Origin: Paenibacillus amylolyticus
Lineage (GTDB): Bacteria; Bacillota; Bacilli; Paenibacillales; Paenibacillaceae
Length of the DNA: 64,000 bases
Direction: 5' to 3'
NCBI RefSeq assembly: GCF_001570725.1
Contig: NZ_BCNV01000011.1
Coordinates: 248,001 to 312,000, forward strand
Shown: piece by piece, positions 8,252 to 15,675 of the stretch
How positions within the stretch are numbered: position 1 is the stretch's first letter
Layout: each line of letters starts with the position of its first letter
Program-made: the position numbers and the translations under genes
Notes under the pieces: model-generated
What the model saw: only the letters and a program-made list of their open reading frames with translations
The model's database searches: none
Told to the model about the DNA's origin: nothing

Positions 8252-9712
8252 TTATTGCGCCAGAACCGTAGATAGCTCGCGGGCCAGCTTTTGGATGTCC
8301 GCATCTTCGCGGATAGTCGCGTAGATCGTAATTTGTGGCGCAGAGTTTCCGCCTCCGTTACGGTAATCGCGCGCTTGTTGCGAATTGAGGACCATCTCGT
8401 CTTGGTGCAAACGTGCAGGATAGTTGTTGTATGGAACGCGTGCTAGACCTGCGGAGTATCCCTTTGCTGGAAATCCGACCGCCGCCATGCCCGCCTTAAC
8501 TCCACCTGGTGTCTTATCTCCACCAAATTCCTGGACAATTTGAAGTGCCTCTGTCCCTGATACCTTGTGATTCGCGACGCTCTTCATGTCCACTGAGAAA
8601 AATTCCTTGATTCCGGCATTACTCCAAATACCTTCGAGAATAGATGCACCGACTTGAACACCGATCTTAGTCGCAGCATCAAGAATAGGCTTAGAGGCTT
8701 TCAACGCATTGCCCAACGTGTCTACCATCTTACTTGCCATATTCTTGATAATACCCGACCCAGATGAGTCATACCAAGCTTGGAAGTCTGCTGCCAGGGT
8801 ATCAAAGACGTATTTAATCTTGGCCTCGATATCGGGCAGTGCTTTGAACTCCTCATTGTTAAAAAAGTTGTCTTGAAGATATGCCGTAGCCTTCTGGACC
8901 GCATTAACCGCGCCATTCACGAGTCCACCGAACGCATTCACACCCCAATCTTTAAGTGCGGCAAATTGTGGCCCCTTCAACCATGCGTTAAATTCCGCAA
9001 GAACCGGCTTGAGACTCGTTAGTGCCTCCGTACCCATCTCCCGGAACGCGCGGTTAACGCCTCCGATTGCTGTGCGCCATTGTCCCATAGCTGTCGTAGA
9101 TTGCGCGTCGATCAGTTCGTTTGTAGCTCCTAATTTGTCTAGGAACTTGTCGAGTTGGTCGAGTTGCTCATTGAGAGGTAGATTTTTGATCTTGTTCAAC
9201 GCAGAACGAGGCAGCTCGAAACGCTCCACGAGTGACACGGCATCGCCGGAAAAGAATTCCTTTAAGGCATAGGCGGCACCGGTTATCCCTTGCTCCGGGT
9301 CGATCGCTCCCAGACGTTCCGCGAGGTTAGTGGCGCGTTCAAGTTGTCGTAGATCCTTCGTTGTTGGCACGAAAGACTTACCTACGTCTAGGAAGTCGTC
9401 CATGGAGTATTGACTTATATCCGCTCTTTCCCCCAGGTAATTCATGAACTTATCGACATTCTGCTCCGCTTCTTTTCCAAACATCGCCGTTAACGTGACC
9501 TCTCTCATCTCGAAATCAGCGGCCGATTTAATCGTTTTTGAGAGGAATTTGTCTGCGGTGTTTATCGCTGCCATCGCGGCACCAATGCCGGTAACTGCCC
9601 CCGCAGCCTTTGCTGCAGACGCTCCGAAACTCAAAAGGCCCGAGCTCATGTTCCGCAGGGGCCGCGTAGCGTTGTCGATAATGCGCAAATGACCTACGAT
9701 ATCAAAGCTCAT
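8252..9712 (-). CDS. Phage tail tape-measure protein (short form)
   Basis: A 486-residue protein. The N-terminal 60 residues are glycine- and alanine-rich helices (GASAAKAAGAVTGIGAAMAA), the middle is amphipathic helix (about 70-330), and the C-terminus carries the tape-measure signature: GLARVPYNNYPARLHQDEMV, then LNSQQARDY, and a final strand-helix (QITIYATIREDADIQKLARE). Tape-measure proteins set phage tail length at roughly 0.15 nm per residue, so this one would specify a tail of at most about 70 nm. ATG at 9712 follows AAGGAGG and lies inside the preceding gene. No tail tube, chaperone or sheath genes accompany it in recognisable form. Confidence 0.8.
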   Translation of the reverse strand: MSFDIVGHLRIIDNATRPLRNMSSGLLSFGASAAKAAGAVTGIGAAMAAINTADKFLSKTIKSAADFEMREVTLTAMFGKEAEQNVDKFMNYLGERADISQYSMDDFLDVGKSFVPTTKDLRQLERATNLAERLGAIDPEQGITGAAYALKEFFSGDAVSLVERFELPRSALNKIKNLPLNEQLDQLDKFLDKLGATNELIDAQSTTAMGQWRTAIGGVNRAFREMGTEALTSLKPVLAEFNAWLKGPQFAALKDWGVNAFGGLVNGAVNAVQKATAYLQDNFFNNEEFKALPDIEAKIKYVFDTLAADFQAWYDSSGSGIIKNMASKMVDTLGNALKASKPILDAATKIGVQVGASILEGIWSNAGIKEFFSVDMKSVANHKVSGTEALQIVQEFGGDKTPGGVKAGMAAVGFPAKGYSAGLARVPYNNYPARLHQDEMVLNSQQARDYRNGGGNSAPQITIYATIREDADIQKLARELSTVLAQ

Positions 9713-10022
9713 GTCCGGGAACCTCCTTCATCGCCGCAACTACGCGCGCTCCTATCTTCGCAGCCTTTGCGGCCTTTGCTTGCGTAAATCCCTTGTCGAA
9801 GTCGGCCAGGCACCGGTCATATTCAACGAGCACGCGACCGTACACTTTGACTTTACGGTCTCTAGAACGCGCCAGTCTGCCGGCAGCCATGCGGAAATCT
9901 TTGAATTGTCCGGGGAAGCGCGCAGCGAACGTCCAGTCTTGCGGCTTTATATATGTGAGTATTTGTTCAATAAGCGCGAGGGTCTTATTAGCCGTTTCAA
10001 AATCCGATTGATGCGTATTCAC
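9702..10022 (-). CDS. Unknown basic helical protein before the tape-measure gene
   Basis: A 106-residue, mostly helical, basic protein (KAAKAAKIGARVVAAMK near the C-terminus; RLARSRDRKVKVYGRVL in the middle). GTG at 10022 is preceded by AAGGAGGAG. It overlaps the tape-measure start by 11 bases. Tail assembly chaperones occupy this position in phages and are of similar size, so it could bind the tape-measure protein. This is an inference from position; there is no frameshift site or second chaperone frame. Confidence 0.65.
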   Translation of the reverse strand: MNTHQSDFETANKTLALIEQILTYIKPQDWTFAARFPGQFKDFRMAAGRLARSRDRKVKVYGRVLVEYDRCLADFDKGFTQAKAAKAAKIGARVVAAMKEVPGHEL

Positions 10023-10041
10023 CGAATCTCCTCCTTATAAT

Positions 10042-10064
10042 AGAAAAAGACCCCGAAGGGTCTT
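10042..10064 (-). terminator. Intrinsic terminator inside the leftward operon
   Basis: AAGACCCTTCGGGGTCTT followed by TTTTTC on the minus strand is a compact, strong hairpin between 10068 and 10022. It would reduce or regulate expression of the tape-measure, DUF2577 and TerS-like block relative to the genes before it. Confidence 0.75.
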
Positions 10065-10067
10065 GAA

Positions 10068-10346
10068 TTACGGATTCCGTCGGGGCCACCCGTGATAACT
10101 CACGTCAGTCGTACTAACTGCGTCAACCGTTACCAGTAGTTCCGTAAATGGGTCAAGTGCTTCGTCAAACGCGTATCCAGGCGGGAGTACGAACTCATTA
10201 AAGTAACGGCCATCGATTCCGGGCTTAATCTTGAGCGTGTATTTACTGTCGTTTGAGATATACAGTTGAGAAGCAGTTCTCCCAAACTTGAAAATATCAG
10301 GCTTGTCACTCTTAAATGGTGAAAATGCAATCGGGTATTTGTTCAT
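10068..10346 (-). CDS. Small beta-rich element protein A
   Basis: A 92-residue protein that is predicted to be mostly strand (LYISNDSKYTLKIKPG, FNEFVLPPGYAFDE, LLVTVDAV) and ends WPRRNP. ATG at 10346 follows AGGAGG. It is a distant paralogue of its neighbour at 10364: both share a YP start, an N-S-x-x-x-T-L stretch, the LPPG-x-A-x-DE motif and a G-x-x-RR ending. Paired small beta proteins occur as phage head or tail decoration proteins, but this role is speculative. A terminator follows directly, so it is the last gene before the tail block. Confidence 0.7.
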   Translation of the reverse strand: MNKYPIAFSPFKSDKPDIFKFGRTASQLYISNDSKYTLKIKPGIDGRYFNEFVLPPGYAFDEALDPFTELLVTVDAVSTTDVSYHGWPRRNP

Positions 10347-10363
10347 TCTGTTTCCTCCTAATA

Positions 10364-10651
10364 TTAGTTGTCTAAATACTGAGTATCCCAAAACACGTCT
10401 TTCCCTCGTCTTACATATCCACTGTACGGACCTTTCGCGGTAACTTTGATCTTGCAGAACCGCTGTACCCGCTCATCCAGTGCTCCGCCAGGAGGTAAGT
10501 GAAACGTATCAAGCTCCCTTTTTTGAGTGCATACAGTAACAGTCAAAGAATCCTGTCCGCTATTAAAAACCGCCAACTCATGCAGAATCATCGGGTATAC
10601 GAAAGTGTCTGACGTTGTACCTTGAAATGCGCGGTGATTAACTGCGGTCAT
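10364..10651 (-). CDS. Small beta-rich element protein B
   Basis: A 95-residue protein, paralogue of the next gene (10068-10346), with ELAVFNSGQDSLTVTV, FHLPPGGALDE and YSGYVRRG. ATG at 10651 lies inside the end of the upstream gene behind GGAGGTGA, so the pair is translationally coupled. The shared LPPG-x-A-x-DE motif in the middle marks a common fold, with an internal duplication as the likely origin. Function is unknown; an exposed structural or decoration role would fit the strand-rich sequence and the location. Confidence 0.7.
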   Translation of the reverse strand: MTAVNHRAFQGTTSDTFVYPMILHELAVFNSGQDSLTVTVCTQKRELDTFHLPPGGALDERVQRFCKIKVTAKGPYSGYVRRGKDVFWDTQYLDN

Positions 10652-11109
10652 TGTGCGTCACCTCCATCCGTTGCAGCCCGCTTAATCTTCGTAAAAAGCG
10701 CGATATTGTCTGGCGTAGGATTGATCTTCGCGTATCGTTCCGCCGCCTTGACGTCAGCCTTAGTTACGGTGCCTTCCGCGAGCTTGGTACGGAGCTGACT
10801 ACCTAGTACGCGATGGTCGATATGTTCCGTCTTTTTTCCTTCGTAATAATCGAAACGGTCTCGGATAAGGTGAGCGCGGACAATGTCATCCGGGTCATTC
10901 GTTTCCTTAGCGCGGGTATCGAACCGCTGAACGTCCTTTTCGTCAGGCACTGGAACGAAGCTCACTCCGGACTCCTCGCTAAACATCAGCGCAACCGTCT
11001 CGTTATACTCGCGCTCCAAGCGTTTTGCTTGGACAATTTTCTGCGGATTGCCAGGCGCCATCCTGAGAGCCTCTGTTACTACGCTGTAATTGATTGATTG
11101 TGTTGTCAT
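10648..11109 (-). CDS. Unknown charged helical element protein
   Basis: A 153-residue soluble protein made of short charged helices (KIVQAKRLEREYNETVALMF; KADVKAAERYAKINPTPDN). ATG at 11109 follows AAGGAGATGG, and the last codons overlap the next start. Two places read ANPTPDNIALF/TNDPDDIVRAH-like, so a weak internal repeat of about 60 residues (APGNPQKIVQAKRL, TNDPDDIVRAHLI, NPTPDNIALFTKI) is possible. No family is recognised; it is placed between the coiled-coil gene and the beta-protein pair. Confidence 0.65.
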   Translation of the reverse strand: MTTQSINYSVVTEALRMAPGNPQKIVQAKRLEREYNETVALMFSEESGVSFVPVPDEKDVQRFDTRAKETNDPDDIVRAHLIRDRFDYYEGKKTEHIDHRVLGSQLRTKLAEGTVTKADVKAAERYAKINPTPDNIALFTKIKRAATDGGDAQ

Positions 11110-11121
11110 TTCTCCATCTCC

Positions 11122-11742
11122 TTAAATCAGAATTGCTGCGCGTCTCTGGTTATCCAATTGCTGCAAGTCACGGCTTGTTAGCGTTGCTTGATTAAATGGA
11201 CTGCCGGGATTGCTGAGGTCCGGGGATTTGGTGTTATACATGAATCTGCCCCTGCCTATCTTTGCACTAAACCCCGCTGGATCAATTGTTCTAATCATCT
11301 CCCATCGTTCGTCCTCGATCTTTTTAGCGGCTGCGGTGGCCTTCTCATACGCTTGACGGTAAGCTTCTGCAGCTTGGGCGAGCTCATCGATTGCAGGATT
11401 CAGTACCGACTCAAAGTAAACCGGAGCAACGTCAGTGTTCCAAGCTCCTGCCACATCCTCCGGTGTAACCTTCAACCCTTTCGATACCGATGTCGCCTGG
11501 ATTTGTGCCTCGATCCGTCGAGCTACTCGTTGCGCGTCAGATACATTTACGTCAGCTTTATCAATCTCCGCGTCAAGGTCAACCCCATCACGGATGGACC
11601 TCTCCACCAGTTCCGTATATTTTCGCTTAGCCTCTACTACTGCCTCCGTTGCCTGCGCTTGCTTGGTGTACAACTCATCCTGTTTAGCACTGTTTGCCTC
11701 GCGTTGTTTCTTGAACTGATCAAGTTTGTCGAATTTAATCAT
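11122..11742 (-). CDS. Coiled-coil element protein
   Basis: A 206-residue protein whose first 95 residues and residues 120-150 form strongly predicted coiled coils (KQDELYTKQAQATEAVVEAK; AYRQAYEKATAAAKKIEDER). ATG at 11742 follows AAGGGAG and overlaps the end of the preceding gene. A scaffold-like or tail-fibre-like structural function is possible, but there is no motif to decide. The C-terminal 40 residues are glycine/proline/asparagine rich (NTKSPDLSNPGSPFNQ) and probably extended. Confidence 0.65.
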   Translation of the reverse strand: MIKFDKLDQFKKQREANSAKQDELYTKQAQATEAVVEAKRKYTELVERSIRDGVDLDAEIDKADVNVSDAQRVARRIEAQIQATSVSKGLKVTPEDVAGAWNTDVAPVYFESVLNPAIDELAQAAEAYRQAYEKATAAAKKIEDERWEMIRTIDPAGFSAKIGRGRFMYNTKSPDLSNPGSPFNQATLTSRDLQQLDNQRRAAILI

Positions 11743-12184
11743 TTGTCATTTCTCCCTTTTCAATTATTTGGATGATACGTTTGAGCCAGCGCACGAACCG
11801 ACCGCACCATCCGGTTAACTCCGGTATTACTGGCGCTTCTACGGAAGGGCTCTCCGACGGAAACAGCTCCCGGTAAACATCCGGACTCTCCTTAACAATG
11901 CGGGTGAGCTGCGCCATGTCCAGCGGATGCACAATGTACGCGGCAATCTCCGGGTCCTCTAGCGCTACCTTGAAAATCTCGCGGTCACTCGTCTGCAGGT
12001 CAAAGCCCCCGCCGATCTCCGCAAACTCTACCACCTCTAGCGCAAGCTGTATCGCAAGCACTGGATCAGTGCACGGAGCGATTGACGACGTATGGAGCTC
12101 GCCCCTGCGGTCATATAGCTGAATGTGGAGGAGCTGCGCAATGCCGTCCGCCTTTATCCAGTCCGCGAGGATGAGGGGCCTCAT
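11735..12184 (-). CDS. Unknown element protein with basic C-terminus
   Basis: A 149-residue protein; residues 1-100 look globular and mixed alpha/beta (LHIQLYDRRGELHTSSIAP, FDLQTSDREIFKVALEDP), then a proline-rich linker (SPSVEAPVIPELTGW) and an amphipathic basic helix (GRFVRWLKRIIQIIEKGE). The final helix could bind membrane or nucleic acid. ATG at 12184 overlaps the stop of the cold-shock gene (ATGA), and its own end overlaps the coiled-coil gene. No recognised family. Confidence 0.65.
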   Translation of the reverse strand: MRPLILADWIKADGIAQLLHIQLYDRRGELHTSSIAPCTDPVLAIQLALEVVEFAEIGGGFDLQTSDREIFKVALEDPEIAAYIVHPLDMAQLTRIVKESPDVYRELFPSESPSVEAPVIPELTGWCGRFVRWLKRIIQIIEKGEMTND

Positions 12185-12498
12185 TCAAACACCTTAATAG
12201 ATACCGCGCATTCCCGGCCTTTCTTGTCTTCTCCACTTTCAAAGGTAACGCGGGAACCCACCGGCACAATCGCGCTGTCATAGTCGGGACACTCACTTAT
12301 ATGAAAGAACAAACGAGATTTCCCGGAATTGATGAAGCCCCAACCGCGCTCGTCATTAAAGTGAGCCACAACGCCGGAACTACGCTTAACTTTCGGTTGC
12401 TTAGGTGCTTTTGTAGGCGAAATCCCTAGACTCGGCCCGATTATCGCGTTCACTTTTTCCATGTCACTGTTCAACAATCCATTCCATACGTTACTCAT
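12181..12498 (-). CDS. Cold-shock-domain protein
   Basis: A 105-residue protein with a 40-residue N-terminal extension and a cold-shock domain at about 42-104. GVVAHFNDERGWGFINSG carries the RNP-1-like aromatic face and LFFHISE the RNP-2-like face; VGSRVTFESGEDKKGRECAV closes the barrel. It should bind single-stranded nucleic acid, as RNA chaperone or in replication. Host cold-shock proteins are about 66 residues, so the N-terminal extension (KAPKQPKVKRSSG, basic) is unusual. ATG at 12498 follows AAAGGAG and overlaps the upstream stop. Its presence in a mobile operon suggests control of element or helper transcripts, or ssDNA binding, which is inference. Confidence 0.8.
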   Translation of the reverse strand: MSNVWNGLLNSDMEKVNAIIGPSLGISPTKAPKQPKVKRSSGVVAHFNDERGWGFINSGKSRLFFHISECPDYDSAIVPVGSRVTFESGEDKKGRECAVSIKVFE

Positions 12499-12799
12499 TC
12501 GTAATCTCTCCTTTGTAATGGTTAATGAGCGCCAGAATTGCCGCCCGTATCTCAGATTTCTTAATTCCGTAGTTCTTCATTGGGCTATACTCCTTGCATA
12601 TCGATATAGCGGTCTTCTCTATCAAACGACATAGCCGCGTATCATCCATCTTTACAGCCGTAGACATCACGATGTTCCGGCCGGCGTGATCGTAAATCAC
12701 CGATAGAAAGTCCTCGCGTACATAACTGTCGATGGCATACGGTTCGAACTTAAGCGGCACCTTGGCCCCGTAATCAACCGTAAACGGCTCCGTAATCAT
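12491..12799 (-). CDS. Unknown small element protein
   Basis: A 102-residue protein starting MITEPFTVDYG; ATG at 12799 overlaps the end of the upstream gene and follows GGGGAG. It has an N-terminal strand region (KVPLKFEPYAIDSYV), a middle (FLSVIYDHAGRNIVMSTAVK) and a helical C-terminal part (SEIRAAILALINHYKGE). No family recognised. It lies in a tight block of overlapping genes, so it is made together with the cold-shock-domain protein. Confidence 0.6.
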   Translation of the reverse strand: MITEPFTVDYGAKVPLKFEPYAIDSYVREDFLSVIYDHAGRNIVMSTAVKMDDTRLCRLIEKTAISICKEYSPMKNYGIKKSEIRAAILALINHYKGEITNE

Positions 12800-12942
12800 C
12801 TTTTTCTCCCCTTCCGTCGACGCTTGCGTTCTTCTTCGGCCAAGATCGGAGCCATGAATCGTATCCATGCGCGGCTTGCGGTCTCTCCGAACGTGATTTC
12901 AATACCGTCTGCGTACGTTACCTTTACATGCCGGTTGTTCAT
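12796..12942 (-). CDS. Small basic element protein
   Basis: A 48-residue protein with a strongly basic C-terminus (EEERKRRRKGRKR). ATG at 12942 is chosen because GGGAGGTT lies just upstream; a longer reading frame exists but lacks a ribosome binding site. The start (HVKVTYADGIEITFGETAS) looks like a strand pair. The basic tail suggests nucleic acid binding. Overlaps the next gene by four bases. Confidence 0.55.
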   Translation of the reverse strand: MNNRHVKVTYADGIEITFGETASRAWIRFMAPILAEEERKRRRKGRKR

Positions 12943-13072
12943 TCCGTAACCTCCCGCTAAATACGTGCATATATCGCACCCTTTTCCGTGATTTCGCTTG
13001 ATTTTAGACACGCCAAACAAGCCGAGGTGTTAGCGTTCCTCCGCCTCTTCAAGCTCTATATTCACGTAAAAA

Positions 13073-13285
13073 CTACGTGATCTGTACTACGTTGAACAAC
13101 CTCTTAGCTACGCGTTTCCTTGCGTCAGGCACGCGATATTGAATACCGGTTACCTGGCCTCCGCGCTGGTATGTTGCCATGATGATAAAGTCCGGATAAC
13201 TGCGGCGTACCTTTGCGATGACTTCCGGGTCTTCCGTGAAGCATACAAGAGTATCGGCGTTTAAACGCCAAATTGCGTTGGACAA
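13073..13285 (-). CDS. Small element protein of unknown function
   Basis: A 70-residue alpha/beta protein (DTLVCFTEDPEVIAKVRRSY, then PDFIIMATYQRGGQVTGIQY). TTG at 13285 follows AAGGGAG with nine bases spacing. It lies immediately after the RepL-like gene and in the same direction. The strand-helix-strand pattern may be a small regulator fold, but no family is recognised. About 130 bases separate it from the next gene; that gap only contains short frames. Confidence 0.55.
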   Translation of the reverse strand: MSNAIWRLNADTLVCFTEDPEVIAKVRRSYPDFIIMATYQRGGQVTGIQYRVPDARKRVAKRLFNVVQIT

Positions 13286-13303
13286 ATTGAATTTCTCCCT
13301 TCG

Positions 13304-14218
13304 TTAGTTGAATAGGACTTTGATTGCTCGCAGAGAATCGGCCGACCCTGCGAATACGACGCGCGGATTAACAATGATTCTGCGTTTTCGCTTGTCGTTT
13401 ACATCCGGGATCAGAAGGAACACAGGCTTTCCGTCTAATTTAAGCGATCCGAGAGCAACTCTTAACTTCTGTGTGTCCTTGTAGCTCAACAGCGCGGCCA
13501 GCTTATCCAGGTCCATTGGAACGACTCTATCCTCGTTATTTTCCTCTGGATTGAAGCACACGATATTGAACGAGAAATTTACAAACGGAAGTACCGCGTA
13601 CAATATCGCAAGCTGTTTAATGGTGCGTCCACCGTATTTTTCGTAGAGTTCGCGCACGGTGCTCCTGAATAATCGTGTATGTCGAAACTCATCGATCTTG
13701 TGACCCGCGTCGGCCAACGAGCCTCGATAAAAGATCGACGGATTAACGTAAATGTCTTCATACTCGTTGTTGTCCGAGATGATTTCCTCCGCCAGAAGCT
13801 TCTGGTAAAACTCCGAGAAGCGGGCGCGGCTCATATCGAGTAGCGTTCCGAGAGACTTGCGATTAATGGGGCGTCCGTTGTCGTGCTGCAGGCGTCCGTC
13901 ATAATTCGTATAGGTACCCATAAACATCAATCGCGCGAGATCCGATTGACTAAGTGAGGGGAAACGTTCGCTCATCGTCATGCAACCGTTGAACAATGCG
14001 AATACGAATCCTCCGTTAGCCTCGGAGTGGTTGCCGAGCTCGTCGAGCGCCTTTTTACCGCGAGCCTGAGATTCGGTCGTTTTCAGTACGATATCAAATC
14101 CGGCTATACGATCGCCGAGTTCCGATTCGAGCTCTTCTTTTCTAGCAAGAATCCCGCGCTTTGCAATAGGTGTAAGGTTGCTCCAATGTTGATGTTCTCT
14201 TTTCCTATCGACGGCCAT
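13304..14218 (-). CDS. RepL-like winged-helix protein (probable replication or regulatory protein)
   Basis: A 304-residue protein starting MAVDRKREHQHWSN; ATG at 14218 is preceded by GAGGAGGGG. The central section (INRKSLGTLLDMSRARFSEF, then an Asn-Pro-x-x-F-Y-R-G motif, VNPSIFYRGSL) has the helix-turn-helix plus wing pattern of RepL-type plasmid replication proteins. A second likely DNA-binding part follows (MDLDKLAALLSYKDTQKLRV). It is the first gene of the long leftward operon, directly behind two 15-bp repeats, as expected for a replication initiator near its origin. The alternative is a transcriptional activator of the operon. The assignment rests on motif resemblance only. Confidence 0.5.
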   Translation of the reverse strand: MAVDRKREHQHWSNLTPIAKRGILARKEELESELGDRIAGFDIVLKTTESQARGKKALDELGNHSEANGGFVFALFNGCMTMSERFPSLSQSDLARLMFMGTYTNYDGRLQHDNGRPINRKSLGTLLDMSRARFSEFYQKLLAEEIISDNNEYEDIYVNPSIFYRGSLADAGHKIDEFRHTRLFRSTVRELYEKYGGRTIKQLAILYAVLPFVNFSFNIVCFNPEENNEDRVVPMDLDKLAALLSYKDTQKLRVALGSLKLDGKPVFLLIPDVNDKRKRRIIVNPRVVFAGSADSLRAIKVLFN

Positions 14219-14243
14219 ATTACCCCTCCTCAATAAAATACCA

Positions 14244-14290
14244 TGCTTTTCGGGAACAAAAGTGCCTAGTTACCCTGCTTTTCGGGAACA
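14244..14290. repeat. Two 15-bp direct repeats upstream of the RepL-like gene
   Basis: TGCTTTTCGGGAACA occurs at 14244-14258 and again at 14276-14290, 32 bp apart (about three helical turns). They lie in the leader or promoter of the leftward operon. They may be operators or iterons; no -35/-10 pair could be placed with certainty. Confidence 0.65.
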
Positions 14291-14603
14291 TAACAAAACA
14301 GCCGAATCCCTTATGTGGCGCGGAGTTCGAGCGTTTTCAGTGTTTCTCCCCCTCTTTATTAGTCCAATTCCTTTCCTCCGCGCTTTCCCTTCCTGCAATA
14401 CCTTACTCTTGTAGCACCCGCTGCCGCCTCCCTTTGGTCGTTGTCTCATCACGTCCAAAACCTTGCCGCGCTGAAAATGTATGATGTGCTGATCTACCTT
14501 AGATTAATTGCGCGTATTCCCTCTAACAGTTCAGACGTTCCGAAGGGACGGATGTCCGGAGTGGTCGTAGGACACGTAGGAATGCAAGAACCGTTGCCGA
14601 GCG
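14291..14603. other. Gap between operon leader and Cro/CI-type gene
   Basis: No convincing gene or RNA is visible. The short frames on the minus strand lack ribosome binding sites. Confidence 0.4.
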
Positions 14604-14873
14604 TTAATCGGTGATTGTAGCGTCTGCACCACGTATTTTGCGCCGTGCTACCTCCGCCTTCCCTAATGCCTCCCATACTTGATCTCCGATTGCCTCGTCT
14701 AGCCTCGTGAACTCAGATGCAACTTTGCGTCGGATAGTATCCGGTACTGCACGTTTGCCGCGCTCAATCATGTTGATGTACGCGACGCTTACGTTACACA
14801 AGGCGGCCAGTTCCGTTTGGGAAAGACTATAGACTGCGCAGATTCTAACAAGCGTCTCAGCTTCGACTCTCAC
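14604..14873 (-). CDS. Cro/CI-type helix-turn-helix regulator
   Basis: An 89-residue protein. GTG at 14873 is chosen because GGAGGTGA lies directly upstream; a longer frame has no site. The HTH is at residues 14-50 (LSQTELAALCNVSVAYINMI, then ERGKRAVPDTIRRKV), a textbook XRE fold. It should bind DNA as a dimer and control the element's operons, probably the promoter in front of the RepL-like gene. It lies alone, leftward, and is followed by a gap holding the 15-bp direct repeats. Confidence 0.8.
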   Translation of the reverse strand: MRVEAETLVRICAVYSLSQTELAALCNVSVAYINMIERGKRAVPDTIRRKVASEFTRLDEAIGDQVWEALGKAEVARRKIRGADATITD

Positions 14874-14920
14874 GTTCTCACCTCCAGTTAAGTTTTTATT
14901 AACAAAATGGTATGACAAAA

Positions 14921-14945
14921 AGAGCCACCCGTTGCCGAGTAGCTG
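14921..14945 (-). terminator. Probable terminator of the zinc-binding gene
   Basis: AGCTACTC...GGGTGGCT followed by TTTTTG on the minus strand, just after the 15027-15536 gene and before the Cro/CI-type gene. Confidence 0.5.
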
Positions 14946-15026
14946 TTTGAATTCTTCTCCCTTTTAACTGCCTATATTATATAGGCGAAATCTCCGTTTT
15001 GTTTGAGGCGTTATTGCAGTTTTCTA

Positions 15027-15536
15027 TTATTTTCGAAAAAAAGTTTCTCCTGGTTCATATCCATAATCCTCATAAAACCCGTTGTATTTGTATCCGACAT
15101 AATCTTTTCCGTGCGTTTTGCGATTATATTCTAGTCTTTTTCTATCTGCATCATGCCGCATTTGACACACCGATTTAACAGTACCGTCGGGATTTTCATC
15201 CAAGCGTCGCTCATCCGCAGTATAGTTATACCGAATATATGGGTGCCAGTGGCAGTACGACATGCGTCCATTTCTGGATACATCATAAAACGGCCTACCA
15301 CATTCAGGATGCGCGCATTTCTTAATCTTTTGGATCTTGAATGGAATATCACGCCAAGTCGCCCCAAACGGTTCTCCTGCCTTCGTAACTAGTGATCGGA
15401 AGAATTTAATCTCTGTCTTCCTAGTTACCACAACAATATCGCGAAACTCATCAGTTCTCCAACGGTAATCGGTAGCCTCGAAATTGTCGAGTAATCGCTT
15501 GTATATTTCAATTTTTTGTCTGTGCATCAGTTCCAC
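15027..15536 (-). CDS. Unknown element protein with putative zinc-binding Cys/His cluster
   Basis: A 169-residue protein; GTG at 15536 is preceded by GGAGGTGGG. Cys74, Cys79, Cys95 and His98 (CAHPEC, then YCHWHP) form a likely zinc-binding site in the middle. The C-terminal part is rich in tyrosine, charged residues and glycine (KDYVGYKYNGFYEDYGYEPG). It may bind nucleic acid, like phage zinc-ribbon regulators, but no family is recognised. It is leftward with the LexA-box promoter region 100 bp upstream on the other strand, so SOS repair could influence it if the LexA box also acts on this side. Confidence 0.65.
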   Translation of the reverse strand: MELMHRQKIEIYKRLLDNFEATDYRWRTDEFRDIVVVTRKTEIKFFRSLVTKAGEPFGATWRDIPFKIQKIKKCAHPECGRPFYDVSRNGRMSYCHWHPYIRYNYTADERRLDENPDGTVKSVCQMRHDADRKRLEYNRKTHGKDYVGYKYNGFYEDYGYEPGETFFRK

Positions 15537-15631
15537 CTTACCCACCTCCTCTAACGCTAGTCTAGCGGAGACCAAGCGAGTTGTGAATCACATCGGTTGA
15601 TTTAATATTTCCAGTAAAAGAAACGAAACCA

Positions 15632-15660
15632 TTGGAACAAATGTTCGTATTACCTAATAT
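15632..15660 (+). promoter_or_regulatory. SOS-type promoter with LexA (DinR) box
   Basis: TTGGAA (15632-15637) and TAATAT (15655-15660) are separated by exactly 17 bp. GAAC-AAAT-GTTC at 15635-15646 with the next G matches the B. subtilis LexA consensus (CGAAC, four bases, GTTCG) at 13 of 14 positions and overlaps the -35 and spacer. Transcription would run rightwards from about 15667 and be repressed by host LexA until DNA damage. Confidence 0.75.
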
Positions 15661-15675
15661 AACACATGCAAGACG

